DNA of 51,036 nt, from assembly GCA_020161335.1 (NCBI GenBank), contig JAIUOJ010000010.1, positions 1-51,036 on the forward strand, in the 5' to 3' direction. Position numbers and translations under genes: made by a program. Each line of letters starts with the position of its first letter. Position 1 is the stretch's first letter. The notes below the pieces were generated by a model. The model ran no database searches, was not told where the DNA came from, and saw only the letters and a program-made list of their open reading frames with translations. Source of the stretch: Pseudomonadota bacterium (lineage in GTDB: Bacteria; Pseudomonadota; Gammaproteobacteria; Xanthomonadales; Xanthomonadaceae). This document shows positions 26,547 through 36,510 of this stretch, piece after piece.

Positions 26547-26640
26547 CTTCGCCGGTTTGACCAGCGGCTTCGCCGCTGTTCCCTCCGGCCTTCGGCCTCC
26601 GGGTCAAGACCGGTGCCTTGAACCGCTCGGCCATCTCTCC
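26547..26640 (-). pseudogene. Broken tandem copy of tRNA-Ser(UGA) with a 45-bp insertion in the anticodon loop
   Basis: Positions 26604-26640 repeat the 5' half of the neighbouring tRNA-Ser with one change (TTCAAG for TTTAAG), ending inside the anticodon loop. A 45-bp block (26559-26603) made of two GC-rich hairpins follows, and then 26547-26558 matches the 3' side of the anticodon stem and the start of the variable arm. The rest of the 3' half is missing. The sequence 5' of both copies also matches (attgcgtc...cagcgcttg), so this is an old tandem duplication. Confidence 0.8.
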
Positions 26641-26713
26641 CGACGCATTGCGTCTTGCATCACGCATCGCGCAACAGCGCTTGCGCGCTGCCTTGCCCTG
26701 AACCGTTTCCGAC

Positions 26714-26763
26714 CCCTTCTCCCGTTCACGGGAGAAGGTGGCGCGTAGCGCCGGATGAGGGTG
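26714..26763 (+). repeat. Two-hairpin intergenic repeat (single copy)
   Basis: Hairpin 1 is CTTCTCCCG/CGGGAGAAG. Hairpin 2 is GCGC-gta-GCGC, followed by the constant CGGATGAGGGTG. Further copies are at 39371, 39444 (inverted), 39656, 39730 (inverted) and 47854. The remainder of 26641-26841 shows no other feature. Confidence 0.85.
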
Positions 26764-26841
26764 TGTCACATCCATCCGCGACGCTCACACCCGTCCTCCT
26801 GGCACGTTTCCCCGCAAACACATGGGAAGGCACGCCCGGGA

Positions 26842-27864
26842 CTAGCGCATTGTCGCATGCGCCGGCGCCTTGGCCGGGGCGCGCGGCTTGCCGGGCGTGG
26901 CCACGGCCTCCACGGGCCTGGCCGCGTCGTCCTTGCCGCAGTGGCGGCAGTTGAGGCTGGATTCCTCGATCAGCGACGGCAGCTTCTCGGCCAGGAAATC
27001 GATGAACACCCGCACCGCCGGCAGCAGGCCGCGGCGCGAGGCGAACACCGCGTGCGCGATGCCCTGCGGCAGGCGCCATTCCGGCAGCACCACTTCCAGT
27101 TCGCCATTGCGCACGGCATCCGCGCACAGCGTCTCCGGCAGCATGGTGACGCCCAGACCCTGCTTCGCCAGCTCCATCAGCATCGGGAAATCGAACCCGG
27201 CGACGCGCGGCTTGAGGTCCACGCGGCGCGTCTGCTCGCCCGGCCCCTCCAGGTCCCAGCGCTGGCGTACCTCATCCTCGCCCATGCTCATGGTGGTGTG
27301 CTGTTCGAGATCCTCGGGCACCTTGGGACGGCCGGCGCGATCGAGGTACTTCGGGCTGGCGACCAGCAGTTCCTGGATCTGGCCGAAGCTGCGCATCACC
27401 AGGCTGCCGTCGTCGTCCAGCCGCGAACGCACGCGGATGGCGATGTCGAAGCCTTCGTTGATCACGTCGACGCGACGGTTGCTGACGTGCAGCTGCACGC
27501 GCACCTGCGGGTTGCGTGCGAGGAAATCGGGCAGCAGCTTGGGCATCAGCTGCTGCGCGAGGCTGACCGGGACGCTCACCTTGACCACGCCGCGCGGCTC
27601 GGCGCTCAGGCGGTCCACCACTTCACGCGCGGCCGTGGCCTCGGCCAGCATCGACTGCGCATGGCGGTGCACGCTCTGGCCGACATCGGTCACCGCGAAG
27701 CGGCGCGTCGAACGCTGCAGCAGGCGCACGCCCAGGTCGTTCTCGAGCTGGCTGATGCGCCGGCTCAGGCGCGACTTGGGGATGCCCAGCGCGCGCTCGG
27801 CCGCGGCGAAACCGCCGTGGTCGACGACCATGGCGAAGTAGTAGAGGTCGTTGAGATCCTGCAT
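26842..27864 (-). CDS. LysR-family transcriptional regulator
   Basis: 340 residues. The N-terminal winged HTH is typical (YYFAMVVDHGGFAAAERALGIPKSRLSRRISQLENDLGVRLLQ, given here only as the start of the family pattern around residues 8-50). The effector domain runs to about 300. An unusual basic, Pro/Ala-rich tail contains CRHCGKDD, a CxxC pair not normal for LysR proteins. It is divergent from azoR across a 113-bp gap holding a palindrome, the classical LysR arrangement, so it probably controls azoR and itself in response to a quinone-like or electrophilic signal (inference). Confidence 0.93.
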   Translation of the reverse strand: MQDLNDLYYFAMVVDHGGFAAAERALGIPKSRLSRRISQLENDLGVRLLQRSTRRFAVTDVGQSVHRHAQSMLAEATAAREVVDRLSAEPRGVVKVSVPVSLAQQLMPKLLPDFLARNPQVRVQLHVSNRRVDVINEGFDIAIRVRSRLDDDGSLVMRSFGQIQELLVASPKYLDRAGRPKVPEDLEQHTTMSMGEDEVRQRWDLEGPGEQTRRVDLKPRVAGFDFPMLMELAKQGLGVTMLPETLCADAVRNGELEVVLPEWRLPQGIAHAVFASRRGLLPAVRVFIDFLAEKLPSLIEESSLNCRHCGKDDAARPVEAVATPGKPRAPAKAPAHATMR

Positions 27865-27872
27865 GATTTATG

Positions 27873-27884
27873 TCCAAATTTGGA
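27873..27884. promoter_or_regulatory. LysR-type operator palindrome between lysR and azoR
   Basis: TCCAAATTTGGA is a perfect 12-bp palindrome in the longer GTCCAAATTTGGAAC, fitting the T-N11-A LysR box pattern. It starts 9 bp upstream of the regulator's start codon and 94 bp upstream of azoR. Confidence 0.7.
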
Positions 27885-27977
27885 ACAATGCGTGATATCA
27901 GACCACATTTATTCCACAAATGCAACGAATTACATTGGCGCCCATGCCGCGATCCCGCGGCCCACGGAGCCAAGGCC

Positions 27978-28556
27978 ATGAAACTGCTGCACCTCGATTC
28001 CAGCGTGCTGGGCGGCCACTCGGTCACCCGCGAACTGTCTGGGGCCATCGTCGCACGTTGGCAAGCCCGGGCGCGCGACCTGGCCGTCCAGTACCGCGAC
28101 CTCGACCGCGAGCCCCTGACCCATCTGTCCAGCCAGACGCTGGGTGGCCGGGACGAGCTGGAACGCGCGCGCGGCGAGGCCGTGCTGCAGCAGTTCCTCG
28201 ATGCCGACGTGATCGTGCTGGGCGCGCCGATGTACAACTTCGGCATCCCCTCCTCGCTGAAGGCCTGGATCGACCGCGTCGCGGTCAACGGCCGGACCTT
28301 CCGCTACACGGCCCACGGTCCGGAGGGCCTGGCCCGCGGCAAGCGCGTGGTGATCGCGACGGCGGCAGGCGGCCTCCACGCCGGACAGCCCAGCGATTTC
28401 GTCGAACCCTACCTGCGCCAGGTGTTCGGTTTCCTGGGCATCACCGACATCGACGTGGTGCGCGCCGACGGCATCGGCCTCTCGCCGGAACACCGCGCCG
28501 CGGCCATCGCCAACGCGCTGGAACACCTGCCGGAACCGTTGTCCAAGGCCGCCTGA
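27978..28556 (+). CDS. azoR: FMN-dependent NADH:quinone oxidoreductase / azoreductase
   Basis: 192 residues, flavodoxin-like. It has the FMN phosphate site LDSSVLGGHSVTREL at the N-terminus, then GAPMYNFGIPSSLKAWIDRV and the loop TAAGG. These are hallmarks of AzoR, which reduces quinones and azo dyes two electrons at a time to protect from thiol and quinone stress. The ATG at 27978 matches the family start; the frame is open further upstream without similarity. Followed by a terminator at 28615. Confidence 0.94.
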   Translation: MKLLHLDSSVLGGHSVTRELSGAIVARWQARARDLAVQYRDLDREPLTHLSSQTLGGRDELERARGEAVLQQFLDADVIVLGAPMYNFGIPSSLKAWIDRVAVNGRTFRYTAHGPEGLARGKRVVIATAAGGLHAGQPSDFVEPYLRQVFGFLGITDIDVVRADGIGLSPEHRAAAIANALEHLPEPLSKAA

Positions 28557-28614
28557 TCCTTGCAGACAGCGCCTACGACCGGACCGGCCCCCTCTCCCCT
28601 GGCACCGGTCGATT

Positions 28615-28647
28615 GCGCCGGGTCGCGCCGCGGCCCGGCGCTTTCTT
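28615..28647 (+). terminator. Terminator after azoR
   Basis: GCGCCGGG / CCCGGCGC makes an 8-bp perfect stem (28615-28622 with 28634-28641) followed by CTTTCTT. It lies between the convergent azoR and serS genes. Confidence 0.7.
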
Positions 28648-28723
28648 GTCTGCGCCCGACAATCCGTCCGCCGCAACGATAACGAACGCGCCGCCGCGCG
28701 CGACACCCTCCAGGGCGCGACGC

Positions 28724-30034
<1,311 letters not shown>

Positions 30035-30125
30035 TTATCGCCGAGATGGCCGCGCGCCGCCCGCGACACGCGGCGCGACGCGCGCCTGTGCCAGAATCGG
30101 GCGGCCTCCCTCCCCCGGTCCACGC

Positions 30126-30776
30126 ATGTCCAGCCCCACCTCGCCACAGGCTTCGCCAGGCCGCTTCGCCCGCTTCGTGCCACGTGGCCGCGCGTGGTGG
30201 ATCGTCGCCGGCGCGTTCGCCGCGGGCCTGCTGCTGTTCCTGCTGGTGTGGTCGGGCAAGCGCGACGAGTTCGAGTTCTATCGCGCCGAAGGCGACGGGC
30301 CGGCGGTGGAAGGCCAGGTGTTCGAGCCGCTGCCGGCGCCGCTGCCCGCCGGCGCCGATCCGGCCAGCGGCATGGACGAGCGCCCGGCCTCGGGCAGCGA
30401 CGCCCCGCGCATCGACCAGCACGCGCGCTCGCCGGATGCCCCGCCCGCGCCAGCGGCGGCGACCGATCCCGCAGCGAGCCCCCCGGCCGCGGCCAGCGGC
30501 GATGCCGGCGTGCCGCGGCTGGTGTCTTCGCCACCGCCGGCCTATCCGCGCAGCGCGCTGCGCAGTGGCGCGGCGGGCGACGTGGTGGTGCGCATCGACG
30601 TGGGTGCCAACGGCGTGCCGACCGATGTCGAGGTGGTGCGCAGCAGCCGCCATCGCGACCTCGACCGCGCGGCCACGCAGGCCGTGCGCCGCTGGCGGTT
30701 CCAGCCGGCGGTGCGCAACGGCGTGCCGGTGGCGGCCAGTGTTCAGCAGACCATCAGTTTCGAGCCTCAGAACTAG
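30126..30776 (+). CDS. TonB-family protein
   Basis: 216 residues. One N-terminal inner-membrane span (AWWIVAGAFAAGLLLFLLVW) is followed by a Pro/Ala-rich periplasmic linker of about 85 residues. The TonB C-terminal domain then reads PPPAYPRSALRSGAAGDVVVRIDVGANGVPTDVEVVRSSRHRDLDRAA..RRWRFQPA. No exbB/exbD genes are adjacent, so either it borrows a distant ExbBD or it serves another periplasmic role. A second, shorter TonB-like gene follows, indicating a tandem duplication. Confidence 0.88.
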   Translation: MSSPTSPQASPGRFARFVPRGRAWWIVAGAFAAGLLLFLLVWSGKRDEFEFYRAEGDGPAVEGQVFEPLPAPLPAGADPASGMDERPASGSDAPRIDQHARSPDAPPAPAAATDPAASPPAAASGDAGVPRLVSSPPPAYPRSALRSGAAGDVVVRIDVGANGVPTDVEVVRSSRHRDLDRAATQAVRRWRFQPAVRNGVPVAASVQQTISFEPQN

Positions 30777-30869
30777 CGGTTCCTCACGTGGCGTGGACGC
30801 CGCCGTGACCGGATGTCCACGGACGGCGTGGAAGGGTGCGTGGCGTCATCCGACACAGGAGCCGCCACC

Positions 30870-31415
30870 ATGTCCGTCCAACACCCCGCACGCGATCCGC
30901 GCACGCCGCCCGACGAAGCCCTGCCACGCAAGAGCGCCAGCCCGGTGGTGTGGATCGCGATCTTGCTGGTGCTGCTCGCGCTGATCGTGTTCTTCATGTC
31001 GCGTCGCGACGCTGCGGTGCCGCCGCCTGCGCCGGCCACCCCGATCGGCGAGGTCATCCCGACCGACGCCGCGCCGCCCGCCACGGCCACGCGCTCGTCG
31101 ACGCCCGCGGATCGTCGCGCGCCGACGGCCGCCCCGGCTGATCGCGAGGCACGTCCGCTGCAGCAGCCGGCGCCTGAGTATCCGGCCTCCGCGGTGCGCG
31201 CCGGCGACGAAGGCACGGTGCTGGTGCGTGCCGAAGTCGGCGCGGACGGCAAGCCGGGCAAGGTGGAGCTGGCGCAGCGCAGCCGTTCGCGCGACCTCGA
31301 CCGTGCCGCGCTAGCCGCCGTGCGCGGCTGGACGTTCGAGCCGGCGCTGCGTGACGGCAAGCCGGTCGCTTCGACGGTGCAGGTGCCGGTCGACTTCCGC
31401 CTGGCGACGCAGTAA
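30870..31415 (+). CDS. TonB-family protein (tandem paralogue)
   Basis: 181 residues with the same plan as its upstream neighbour: a span (VVWIAILLVLLALIVFFMS), a short Pro/Ala/Thr linker, and a TonB C-terminal domain (PAPEYPASAVRAGDEGTVLVRAEVGADG, then RSRDLDRAALAAVRGWTFEPALRDGKPV). The AGGAG at 30857-30861 sets the ATG at 30870; the in-frame ATG at 30813 has no such site. It ends just before a strong terminator. Confidence 0.88.
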   Translation: MSVQHPARDPRTPPDEALPRKSASPVVWIAILLVLLALIVFFMSRRDAAVPPPAPATPIGEVIPTDAAPPATATRSSTPADRRAPTAAPADREARPLQQPAPEYPASAVRAGDEGTVLVRAEVGADGKPGKVELAQRSRSRDLDRAALAAVRGWTFEPALRDGKPVASTVQVPVDFRLATQ

Positions 31416-31451
31416 CGCCTTCGCCCGCGGCCACCCGATGCCGCACACCAA

Positions 31452-31483
31452 CGCGGGGCAGGCCTGGCCTGCCCCGCGTTTTT
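31452..31483 (+). terminator. Rho-independent terminator after TonB pair
   Basis: CGCGGGGCAGG / CCTGCCCCGCG forms an 11-bp perfect stem with a 5-nt loop followed by TTTTT (31479-31483). Confidence 0.9.
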
Positions 31484-31584
31484 CATGGGGGTCACTGTCG
31501 CGTGCCGCAGGCGAAGCGACTGCGGGTGCTTGCCTCTTGCCGCGCCCGCGGGGCGGCGACATGTGCCATGAGTGTCAACAGGCC

Positions 31585-32907
31585 CTAGGCCATCGCCAGG
31601 CCGAACCCGGCGCCTCGCGCGAGCGTGTCGAAACCCGGGAACGAGGTGGCGACGTTGGCGATGTCGCCGATCCGAACGTCGCCCTCGGCCAACTGCGCGG
31701 CGATTGCGAACGCCATCGCGATGCGATGGTCGCCATGGCTGTCGACGTGGCCGCCGTGCAGCGCACCGCCGCCGTGGATGGTTGCGCCATCCGGTGTTTC
31801 GTCCACCTGCACGCCCAGCGCACGCAGGCCGGTCGCCATCGTGGCGATGCGGTCGGATTCCTTCACCCGCAGTTCGGCCGCGCCGCGCACCACGGTCGCG
31901 CCGCTGGCACAGGCCGCGGCGACGAACAGCGCCGGGAACTCGTCGATCATTTCGGCCACGTGCGCCTGCGGCACCTCGATGCCGCGCAGCGGCGCGTGGC
32001 GCACGTGCAGGTCGCAGACCGGCTCGCCGCCCTGCTCGCCCGGGTTCGCTTCGCGGATGTCCGCGCCCATCGCGCGCAGCACGTGCAGCAGGCCGGTGCG
32101 ACGCGGGTTCATGCCGACGCGGCGCAGGAGCACCTCGGAACCGGGGACGAGGCTCGCGGCGACGATGAAGAACGCCGCCGACGAGAAGTCGGCCGGCACC
32201 AGGATGTCGCGCGCCTGCAGGCGGTGGCCGCCTTCCAGCCGTGCGAACCCGGGCGAGAATTCGATCGGCCAGCCCAGCGCCAGCAGCATGCGTTCGGTGT
32301 AGTCGCGGGTGGGATGCGGCTCGCGCACGGTGGTCGTGCCGCGCGCGTACAGGCCCGCGAGCAGCATCGCCGACTTCACCTGCGCGCTGGCGATCCCGGA
32401 TTCGAAATCGATCCCTTGCAGGATGTTGCCGCCCTGGATTCGCAACGGCGGCAGCCCGCCCTCGTCGGTGTCGATGCGCGCGCCCATGCGCGCCAGCGGC
32501 ACGGTCACGCGGCGCATCGGGCGTCTGGACAGCGAGGCGTCGCCGACCAGCACCGAATCGAACGCCTGCCCCGCCAGCAGCCCGGCGAGCAGGCGCATGC
32601 CGGTGCCGGCATTGCCGCAATCGAGCGGACCATCCGCGGCGCGCAGGCCGTCGATGCCGACGCCATGGATGACGCGGCTGCCTTCGCCCGGCACGTCGAT
32701 GCGCACGCCGAGCCGGCGGAAGATCGCCTCGGTGGCACGCGCATCCTCGCCTTCGAGGAACCCCTCCACGCGCGACACGCCATCGGCCAGCGACGCCAGC
32801 ATGATCGCCCGGTGAGACACCGACTTGTCACCCGGCACCACCAGTTCACCGCGCAACGCAGTGCCGCGCGTTGCGATCCAGTCCCGGCCCGCACTGCCGC
32901 CACTCAT
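31585..32907 (-). CDS. aroA: 3-phosphoshikimate 1-carboxyvinyltransferase (EPSP synthase)
   Basis: 440 residues. Substrate-binding motifs are present: VPGDKSVSHRAIMLA near the N-terminus, LDCGNAGTGMRLL, the SRRPMRR loop, AQVKSAMLLAGL and late HGDHRIAMAFAIA. It joins PEP to shikimate-3-phosphate in aromatic amino-acid synthesis. The start at 32907 overlaps the hisC stop by 4 bp; 24 upstream codons in the same frame are ignored because they lie inside hisC and lack similarity. Last gene of the serC-pheA-hisC-aroA operon. Confidence 0.96.
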   Translation of the reverse strand: MSGGSAGRDWIATRGTALRGELVVPGDKSVSHRAIMLASLADGVSRVEGFLEGEDARATEAIFRRLGVRIDVPGEGSRVIHGVGIDGLRAADGPLDCGNAGTGMRLLAGLLAGQAFDSVLVGDASLSRRPMRRVTVPLARMGARIDTDEGGLPPLRIQGGNILQGIDFESGIASAQVKSAMLLAGLYARGTTTVREPHPTRDYTERMLLALGWPIEFSPGFARLEGGHRLQARDILVPADFSSAAFFIVAASLVPGSEVLLRRVGMNPRRTGLLHVLRAMGADIREANPGEQGGEPVCDLHVRHAPLRGIEVPQAHVAEMIDEFPALFVAAACASGATVVRGAAELRVKESDRIATMATGLRALGVQVDETPDGATIHGGGALHGGHVDSHGDHRIAMAFAIAAQLAEGDVRIGDIANVATSFPGFDTLARGAGFGLAMA

Positions 32908-34061
32908 GCCAACGCTCCATCCAGCGCCTGCAGCAGGCGCGTATTCTCGTCTTCGTTGCCCACCGTGATCCGCAGGCAATCGCCCAGGCCATAGCCGCCC
33001 ATCGGTCGCACCACGATCCCGGCATCGAAGAGGTGCCGCTCGACCGCGACGGTGCGCGGGCCGATCTCGACGAGCAGGAAATTCGCCTGCGAGGGATGCA
33101 CGAACAGGCCGCGCGCACGCAGCGCCTCGGCCAGCGCGGTCCGCCTCCGCGCATTCGCTTCGACGCCGCGCCGCAGGTGTGCCGTATCGCCCAGCGCAGC
33201 CTCGGCCGCGGCCAGTGCCGGCGTGTTGAGGTTGAAACTCTCGCGCAGGCGTTCCATCACCGCGACCAGCCCCGGATGCGCCGCGGCCACGCCCACGCGC
33301 AGCCCGGCCAGCGCGTGCGCCTTGCTGAAGGTACGGGTGACCACCAGGTTGGGATGCGACGCCAGCAGCGGCAGCGCCGAGGCATGGTCGGGCGCGTCGG
33401 CGAACTCGGCATAGGCTTCGTCGACCACCACGACCACATCGGCCGGCACGCGCGCCATGAACGCGGCGAAGGCGTCGCCACCGAACCAGGTGCCGGTGGG
33501 ATTGTTGGGGTTGGCGAGGTAGACCAGCCGGGTGTCCGCGCGGATCGCGGCCGCGATGGCGTCGAGGTCGTGCCCGCGCGGCATCGCGTGCGCGCGCGGG
33601 AATGCCGGTGCGGCCACGAACGGCGCTCCCGCGGCCTGCGCGGCGATCGCGTACACCGCGAACCCGTACTGCGAGGCCAGCACGCCAGCGGCCGGCCCGG
33701 CGAATACCTGCGCGAACTGCATCAGCAGTTCGTGCGTGCCGTTGCCCAGCAGCAACTGCGACACGTCGAGCCCGTGCGCCGCGGCGAGCGCGGCCTTCAG
33801 CTCACCGCCGCGTGGATCGGGATAGCGGAACAGCTCATCGAGCGCGGCCTGCACCGCGGCGCGCGCGCGTGGGCTGGGGCCGTGCGGATTCTCGTTCGAG
33901 CCCAGTTCCACCAGGTGCGCATGGGCGAAGCGCCGGCGCAGCGCGACGAGATCGTGTCCCGGGTCGTAGGCACGCAGGCCACGGATGCCCGGCTGCGCCA
34001 GTGCGGCGAAGAATGCCTCGTCGACGGCGCCCGCGGGCGCCGCCGCAGCCGTGGCGCTCAC
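32904..34061 (-). CDS. hisC: Histidinol-phosphate / aromatic aminotransferase (HisC-type, class I/II)
   Basis: 385 residues, fold type I PLP enzyme. N-terminal LGSNENPHGPSP and FRYPDP are HisC hallmarks. The PLP Lys is at 247 in TRTFSKAHALAGLRVGV, and the substrate Arg is in the C-terminal CLRITVGNEDEN. Lying between pheA and aroA, its likely job is the final transamination of phenylpyruvate (or prephenate) rather than histidine synthesis, although HisC2 enzymes can do both. It overlaps both neighbours by 4 bp. Confidence 0.92.
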   Translation of the reverse strand: MSATAAAAPAGAVDEAFFAALAQPGIRGLRAYDPGHDLVALRRRFAHAHLVELGSNENPHGPSPRARAAVQAALDELFRYPDPRGGELKAALAAAHGLDVSQLLLGNGTHELLMQFAQVFAGPAAGVLASQYGFAVYAIAAQAAGAPFVAAPAFPRAHAMPRGHDLDAIAAAIRADTRLVYLANPNNPTGTWFGGDAFAAFMARVPADVVVVVDEAYAEFADAPDHASALPLLASHPNLVVTRTFSKAHALAGLRVGVAAAHPGLVAVMERLRESFNLNTPALAAAEAALGDTAHLRRGVEANARRRTALAEALRARGLFVHPSQANFLLVEIGPRTVAVERHLFDAGIVVRPMGGYGLGDCLRITVGNEDENTRLLQALDGALA

Positions 34062-35293
34062 GGCACCGCGACCGGATACGACCCGAGCACGCGGACGTCA
34101 CCGGCGAAATCGTCGATCTCGGCCAGCGCATCCTTCAGCGGTGATTCGTCGACATGGCCCTCGACGTCGATGAAGAACGCGTACTGCCACAGCTTGCCGT
34201 GCGCGGGGCGCGACTCGATCCGGTTCATGCTGATGTTGCGACGCGCCAGCGGCTCGAGGATCTTGTACAGCGCGCCGGGCTGGTCGCGGATGAACACCAT
34301 CAGCGACGTGCGATCGTGCCCGGAGGGCGGGAACAGCGCGCGGCCGATCACCAGGAAGCGCGTGGTGTTGTCGCTGCGGTCTTCGATCGGGCCCGCGATC
34401 ACCTTCATGCCGTACACGTGCGCGGCGTTCTCGCCGGCGATCGCGGCGGCGTCATCGGACAGCTTGGCGCGGCGCACGCCTTCGGCGTTGCTGACCACCG
34501 CTTCCTTGTGCACGCCCGGCAGGTTCTCGCGCAGCCAGTGCTTGCACTGGGCCAGCGACAGGCCATGCGAGTACACGCGCTCGATGTCCTCGAGGTGGCC
34601 GGTACGCGAGATCAGGTACTGGTGCACGCGCAGTTCCACCTCGCCGCAGATGGTCAGCGGCGAGGTCAGGAACAGGTCGAGCGTGGACTGGATCGTGCCC
34701 TGCCCCGAGTTCTCCACCGGCACCACGCCGAAATCGGCGTGCCCCGCGGCCACTTCGTCGAACACTTCCTCGACGCTGGCCAGCGGCAGGCCCTTGGCGG
34801 AATGGCCGAAGTGCTTGTGCACCGCCTGCTGCGAGAACGTGCCTTCCGGGCCGAGGTAGCCGATCTTCAGCGGCTCCTGCTGCGCCAGGCAGGCCGACAT
34901 GATCTCGCGGAACAGGCGCACCAGCACTTCGTCCTGCAGCGGGCCATCGTTGCGATCGACCACCTTGCGCAGCACCTGCGCCTCGCGCTCGGGCCGGTAG
35001 TAGTCGATCGCGGCGGCGAGCTTGCCCTTGGCCTTGCCGACCTGGTGTGCCCACAGCGCGCGCTCGGCGATCAGCGACTGGATCTCGCGGTCGATGCCGT
35101 CGATCTGCGCGCGCACGGCGGCGAGGTCGGGCGCGGCCTGCTTGGCGGTCTCGCCGCGGCTGCGCGCACTCTCGACGGACTTGGTGCGGGCCTTGCCGGG
35201 TGCGGGCGTGGCCGCCGGCGCCTTCCTCGAAGGCGTCGCGGCCTTCGTGGCCTTCGCGCGCTTGCCGGGCGGGGGACTGACTCGCTTAGCCAT
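34058..35293 (-). CDS. pheA: Bifunctional chorismate mutase / prephenate dehydratase (P-protein)
   Basis: 411 residues. It has an unusual basic Ala/Lys/Pro-rich N-terminal extension of about 50 residues, then an AroQ chorismate mutase (about 55-140; [23 protein letters not shown]). Next is prephenate dehydratase (about 142-320; [38 protein letters not shown]) and a C-terminal ACT domain (about 328-405; [21 protein letters not shown] with ESRP) for phenylalanine feedback. It makes phenylpyruvate. It overlaps serC by 8 bp and hisC by 4 bp. Confidence 0.96.
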   Translation of the reverse strand: MAKRVSPPPGKRAKATKAATPSRKAPAATPAPGKARTKSVESARSRGETAKQAAPDLAAVRAQIDGIDREIQSLIAERALWAHQVGKAKGKLAAAIDYYRPEREAQVLRKVVDRNDGPLQDEVLVRLFREIMSACLAQQEPLKIGYLGPEGTFSQQAVHKHFGHSAKGLPLASVEEVFDEVAAGHADFGVVPVENSGQGTIQSTLDLFLTSPLTICGEVELRVHQYLISRTGHLEDIERVYSHGLSLAQCKHWLRENLPGVHKEAVVSNAEGVRRAKLSDDAAAIAGENAAHVYGMKVIAGPIEDRSDNTTRFLVIGRALFPPSGHDRTSLMVFIRDQPGALYKILEPLARRNISMNRIESRPAHGKLWQYAFFIDVEGHVDESPLKDALAEIDDFAGDVRVLGSYPVAVP

Positions 35294-36383
35294 GGCGTTC
35301 GTGGAACTCCTGCATGTAGCCGACCAGCGCCTGCACGCCTTCCACCGGCATCGCGTTGTAGATCGACGCGCGCATGCCGCCGAGCACGCGATGTCCCTTC
35401 AGGCCGATCAGGCCCGCTTCGCGCGCACCGGCGAGGAACGCCTCGTCGAGCGCGCTGTCGCGCAGGAAGAACGGCACGTTCATGCGCGAGCGCACGCTGG
35501 CCTGCACGTCGTTGCGGTAGAAGCCGCCGGATCCGTCGATGGCGCCGTAGAGCAGGGTCGACTTGAGATCGCTGCGGCGGTCGAATTCGGCGGTGCCGCC
35601 CTGCTCGATCATCCAGCGCACGGTCTGGCCGAGCAGGTACCAGTTCCACGTCGGCGGCGTGTTGAGCATCGACTCGTTCGCCAGCTGCGAGCGGTAGTCG
35701 AAGATGTCCGCGCGCGGCTGGCCGGCGCGTTCCAGCAGGTCGCGACGCACGATGACCACGCTGATGCCGACCGGGCCGAGGTTCTTCTGCGCGCCGGCGT
35801 AGACCAGGCCGTACTTCGAGATGTCGATCGGTTCGGAGGCGATGCTGGAGCTGAAGTCGGCGAACAGCGGCACGTCGCCGGTGTCGGGCGGCACCTGGCC
35901 CCAGGCGGGGCGGAATTCGACGCCGTGGATGGTCTCGTTGGCGGTCACGTGCACGTAGGCGGCGTCCTTCGACAGCCGCCAGGTGTCGCGCGCGGGGATG
36001 CTGCGGAAGCCGTCGTCCTCGCTGCTGGCGGCGATATTCACGTCCACCGATACCAGTTGCTTCAGCGCGGTGCGGCCCCAATGCCCGGTGACCACGTAGT
36101 CGACGCGCTGCCCGGCATCGGCGAAGTTCAGCGCGATCAGCGCCTGCTGCGTGGTTGCGCCGCCGGCCGGGAACAGCACGGCGTAGTCGTCCGGGATCGC
36201 CAGCAGCGTGCGCAGGTCGGCCTCGGACTGGCGCGCGACCTCGAGGAACTCGGGGCCGCGATGGCTGATCTCCACGATCGATGCGCCGGCATCGCCCCAC
36301 TCGAGCATGTCCGCCTGCGCCTGGCGCAGGACGGCTTCGGGAATCGCGGCGGGACCGGGGCTGAAGTTGTACGCACGTGCCAT
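35286..36383 (-). CDS. serC: Phosphoserine aminotransferase
   Basis: 365 residues. It starts [19 protein letters not shown], exactly the family N-terminus, with the PLP Lys at 200 in [18 protein letters not shown] (E. coli K198). It makes phosphoserine, and also the 4-phosphohydroxythreonine step of pyridoxal phosphate synthesis. It heads the serC-pheA-hisC-aroA operon, linking serine and aromatic synthesis as in many gammaproteobacteria. An in-frame extension of 50 codons upstream is rejected for lack of similarity. Confidence 0.96.
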   Translation of the reverse strand: MARAYNFSPGPAAIPEAVLRQAQADMLEWGDAGASIVEISHRGPEFLEVARQSEADLRTLLAIPDDYAVLFPAGGATTQQALIALNFADAGQRVDYVVTGHWGRTALKQLVSVDVNIAASSEDDGFRSIPARDTWRLSKDAAYVHVTANETIHGVEFRPAWGQVPPDTGDVPLFADFSSSIASEPIDISKYGLVYAGAQKNLGPVGISVVIVRRDLLERAGQPRADIFDYRSQLANESMLNTPPTWNWYLLGQTVRWMIEQGGTAEFDRRSDLKSTLLYGAIDGSGGFYRNDVQASVRSRMNVPFFLRDSALDEAFLAGAREAGLIGLKGHRVLGGMRASIYNAMPVEGVQALVGYMQEFHERHG

Positions 36384-36510
36384 CGGAGGGGTCTGTCGTC
36401 GGCTGAACGGGAGGCGCCGTAGTATGCCGCAGTGCACCAGCGATGCGCCGGGCGCCGCAACTTTTCCCGCGTCCGGACGTCTTATGCTGTGTCGTCGCGG
36501 AGGCCCTGCC

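Noticed and set aside
26559..26603. Self-splicing intron in the second tRNA-Ser copy
   Set aside because: At 45 bp it is much too short for a group I or II intron, and the 3' half of the tRNA is missing anyway, so the copy is a pseudogene.
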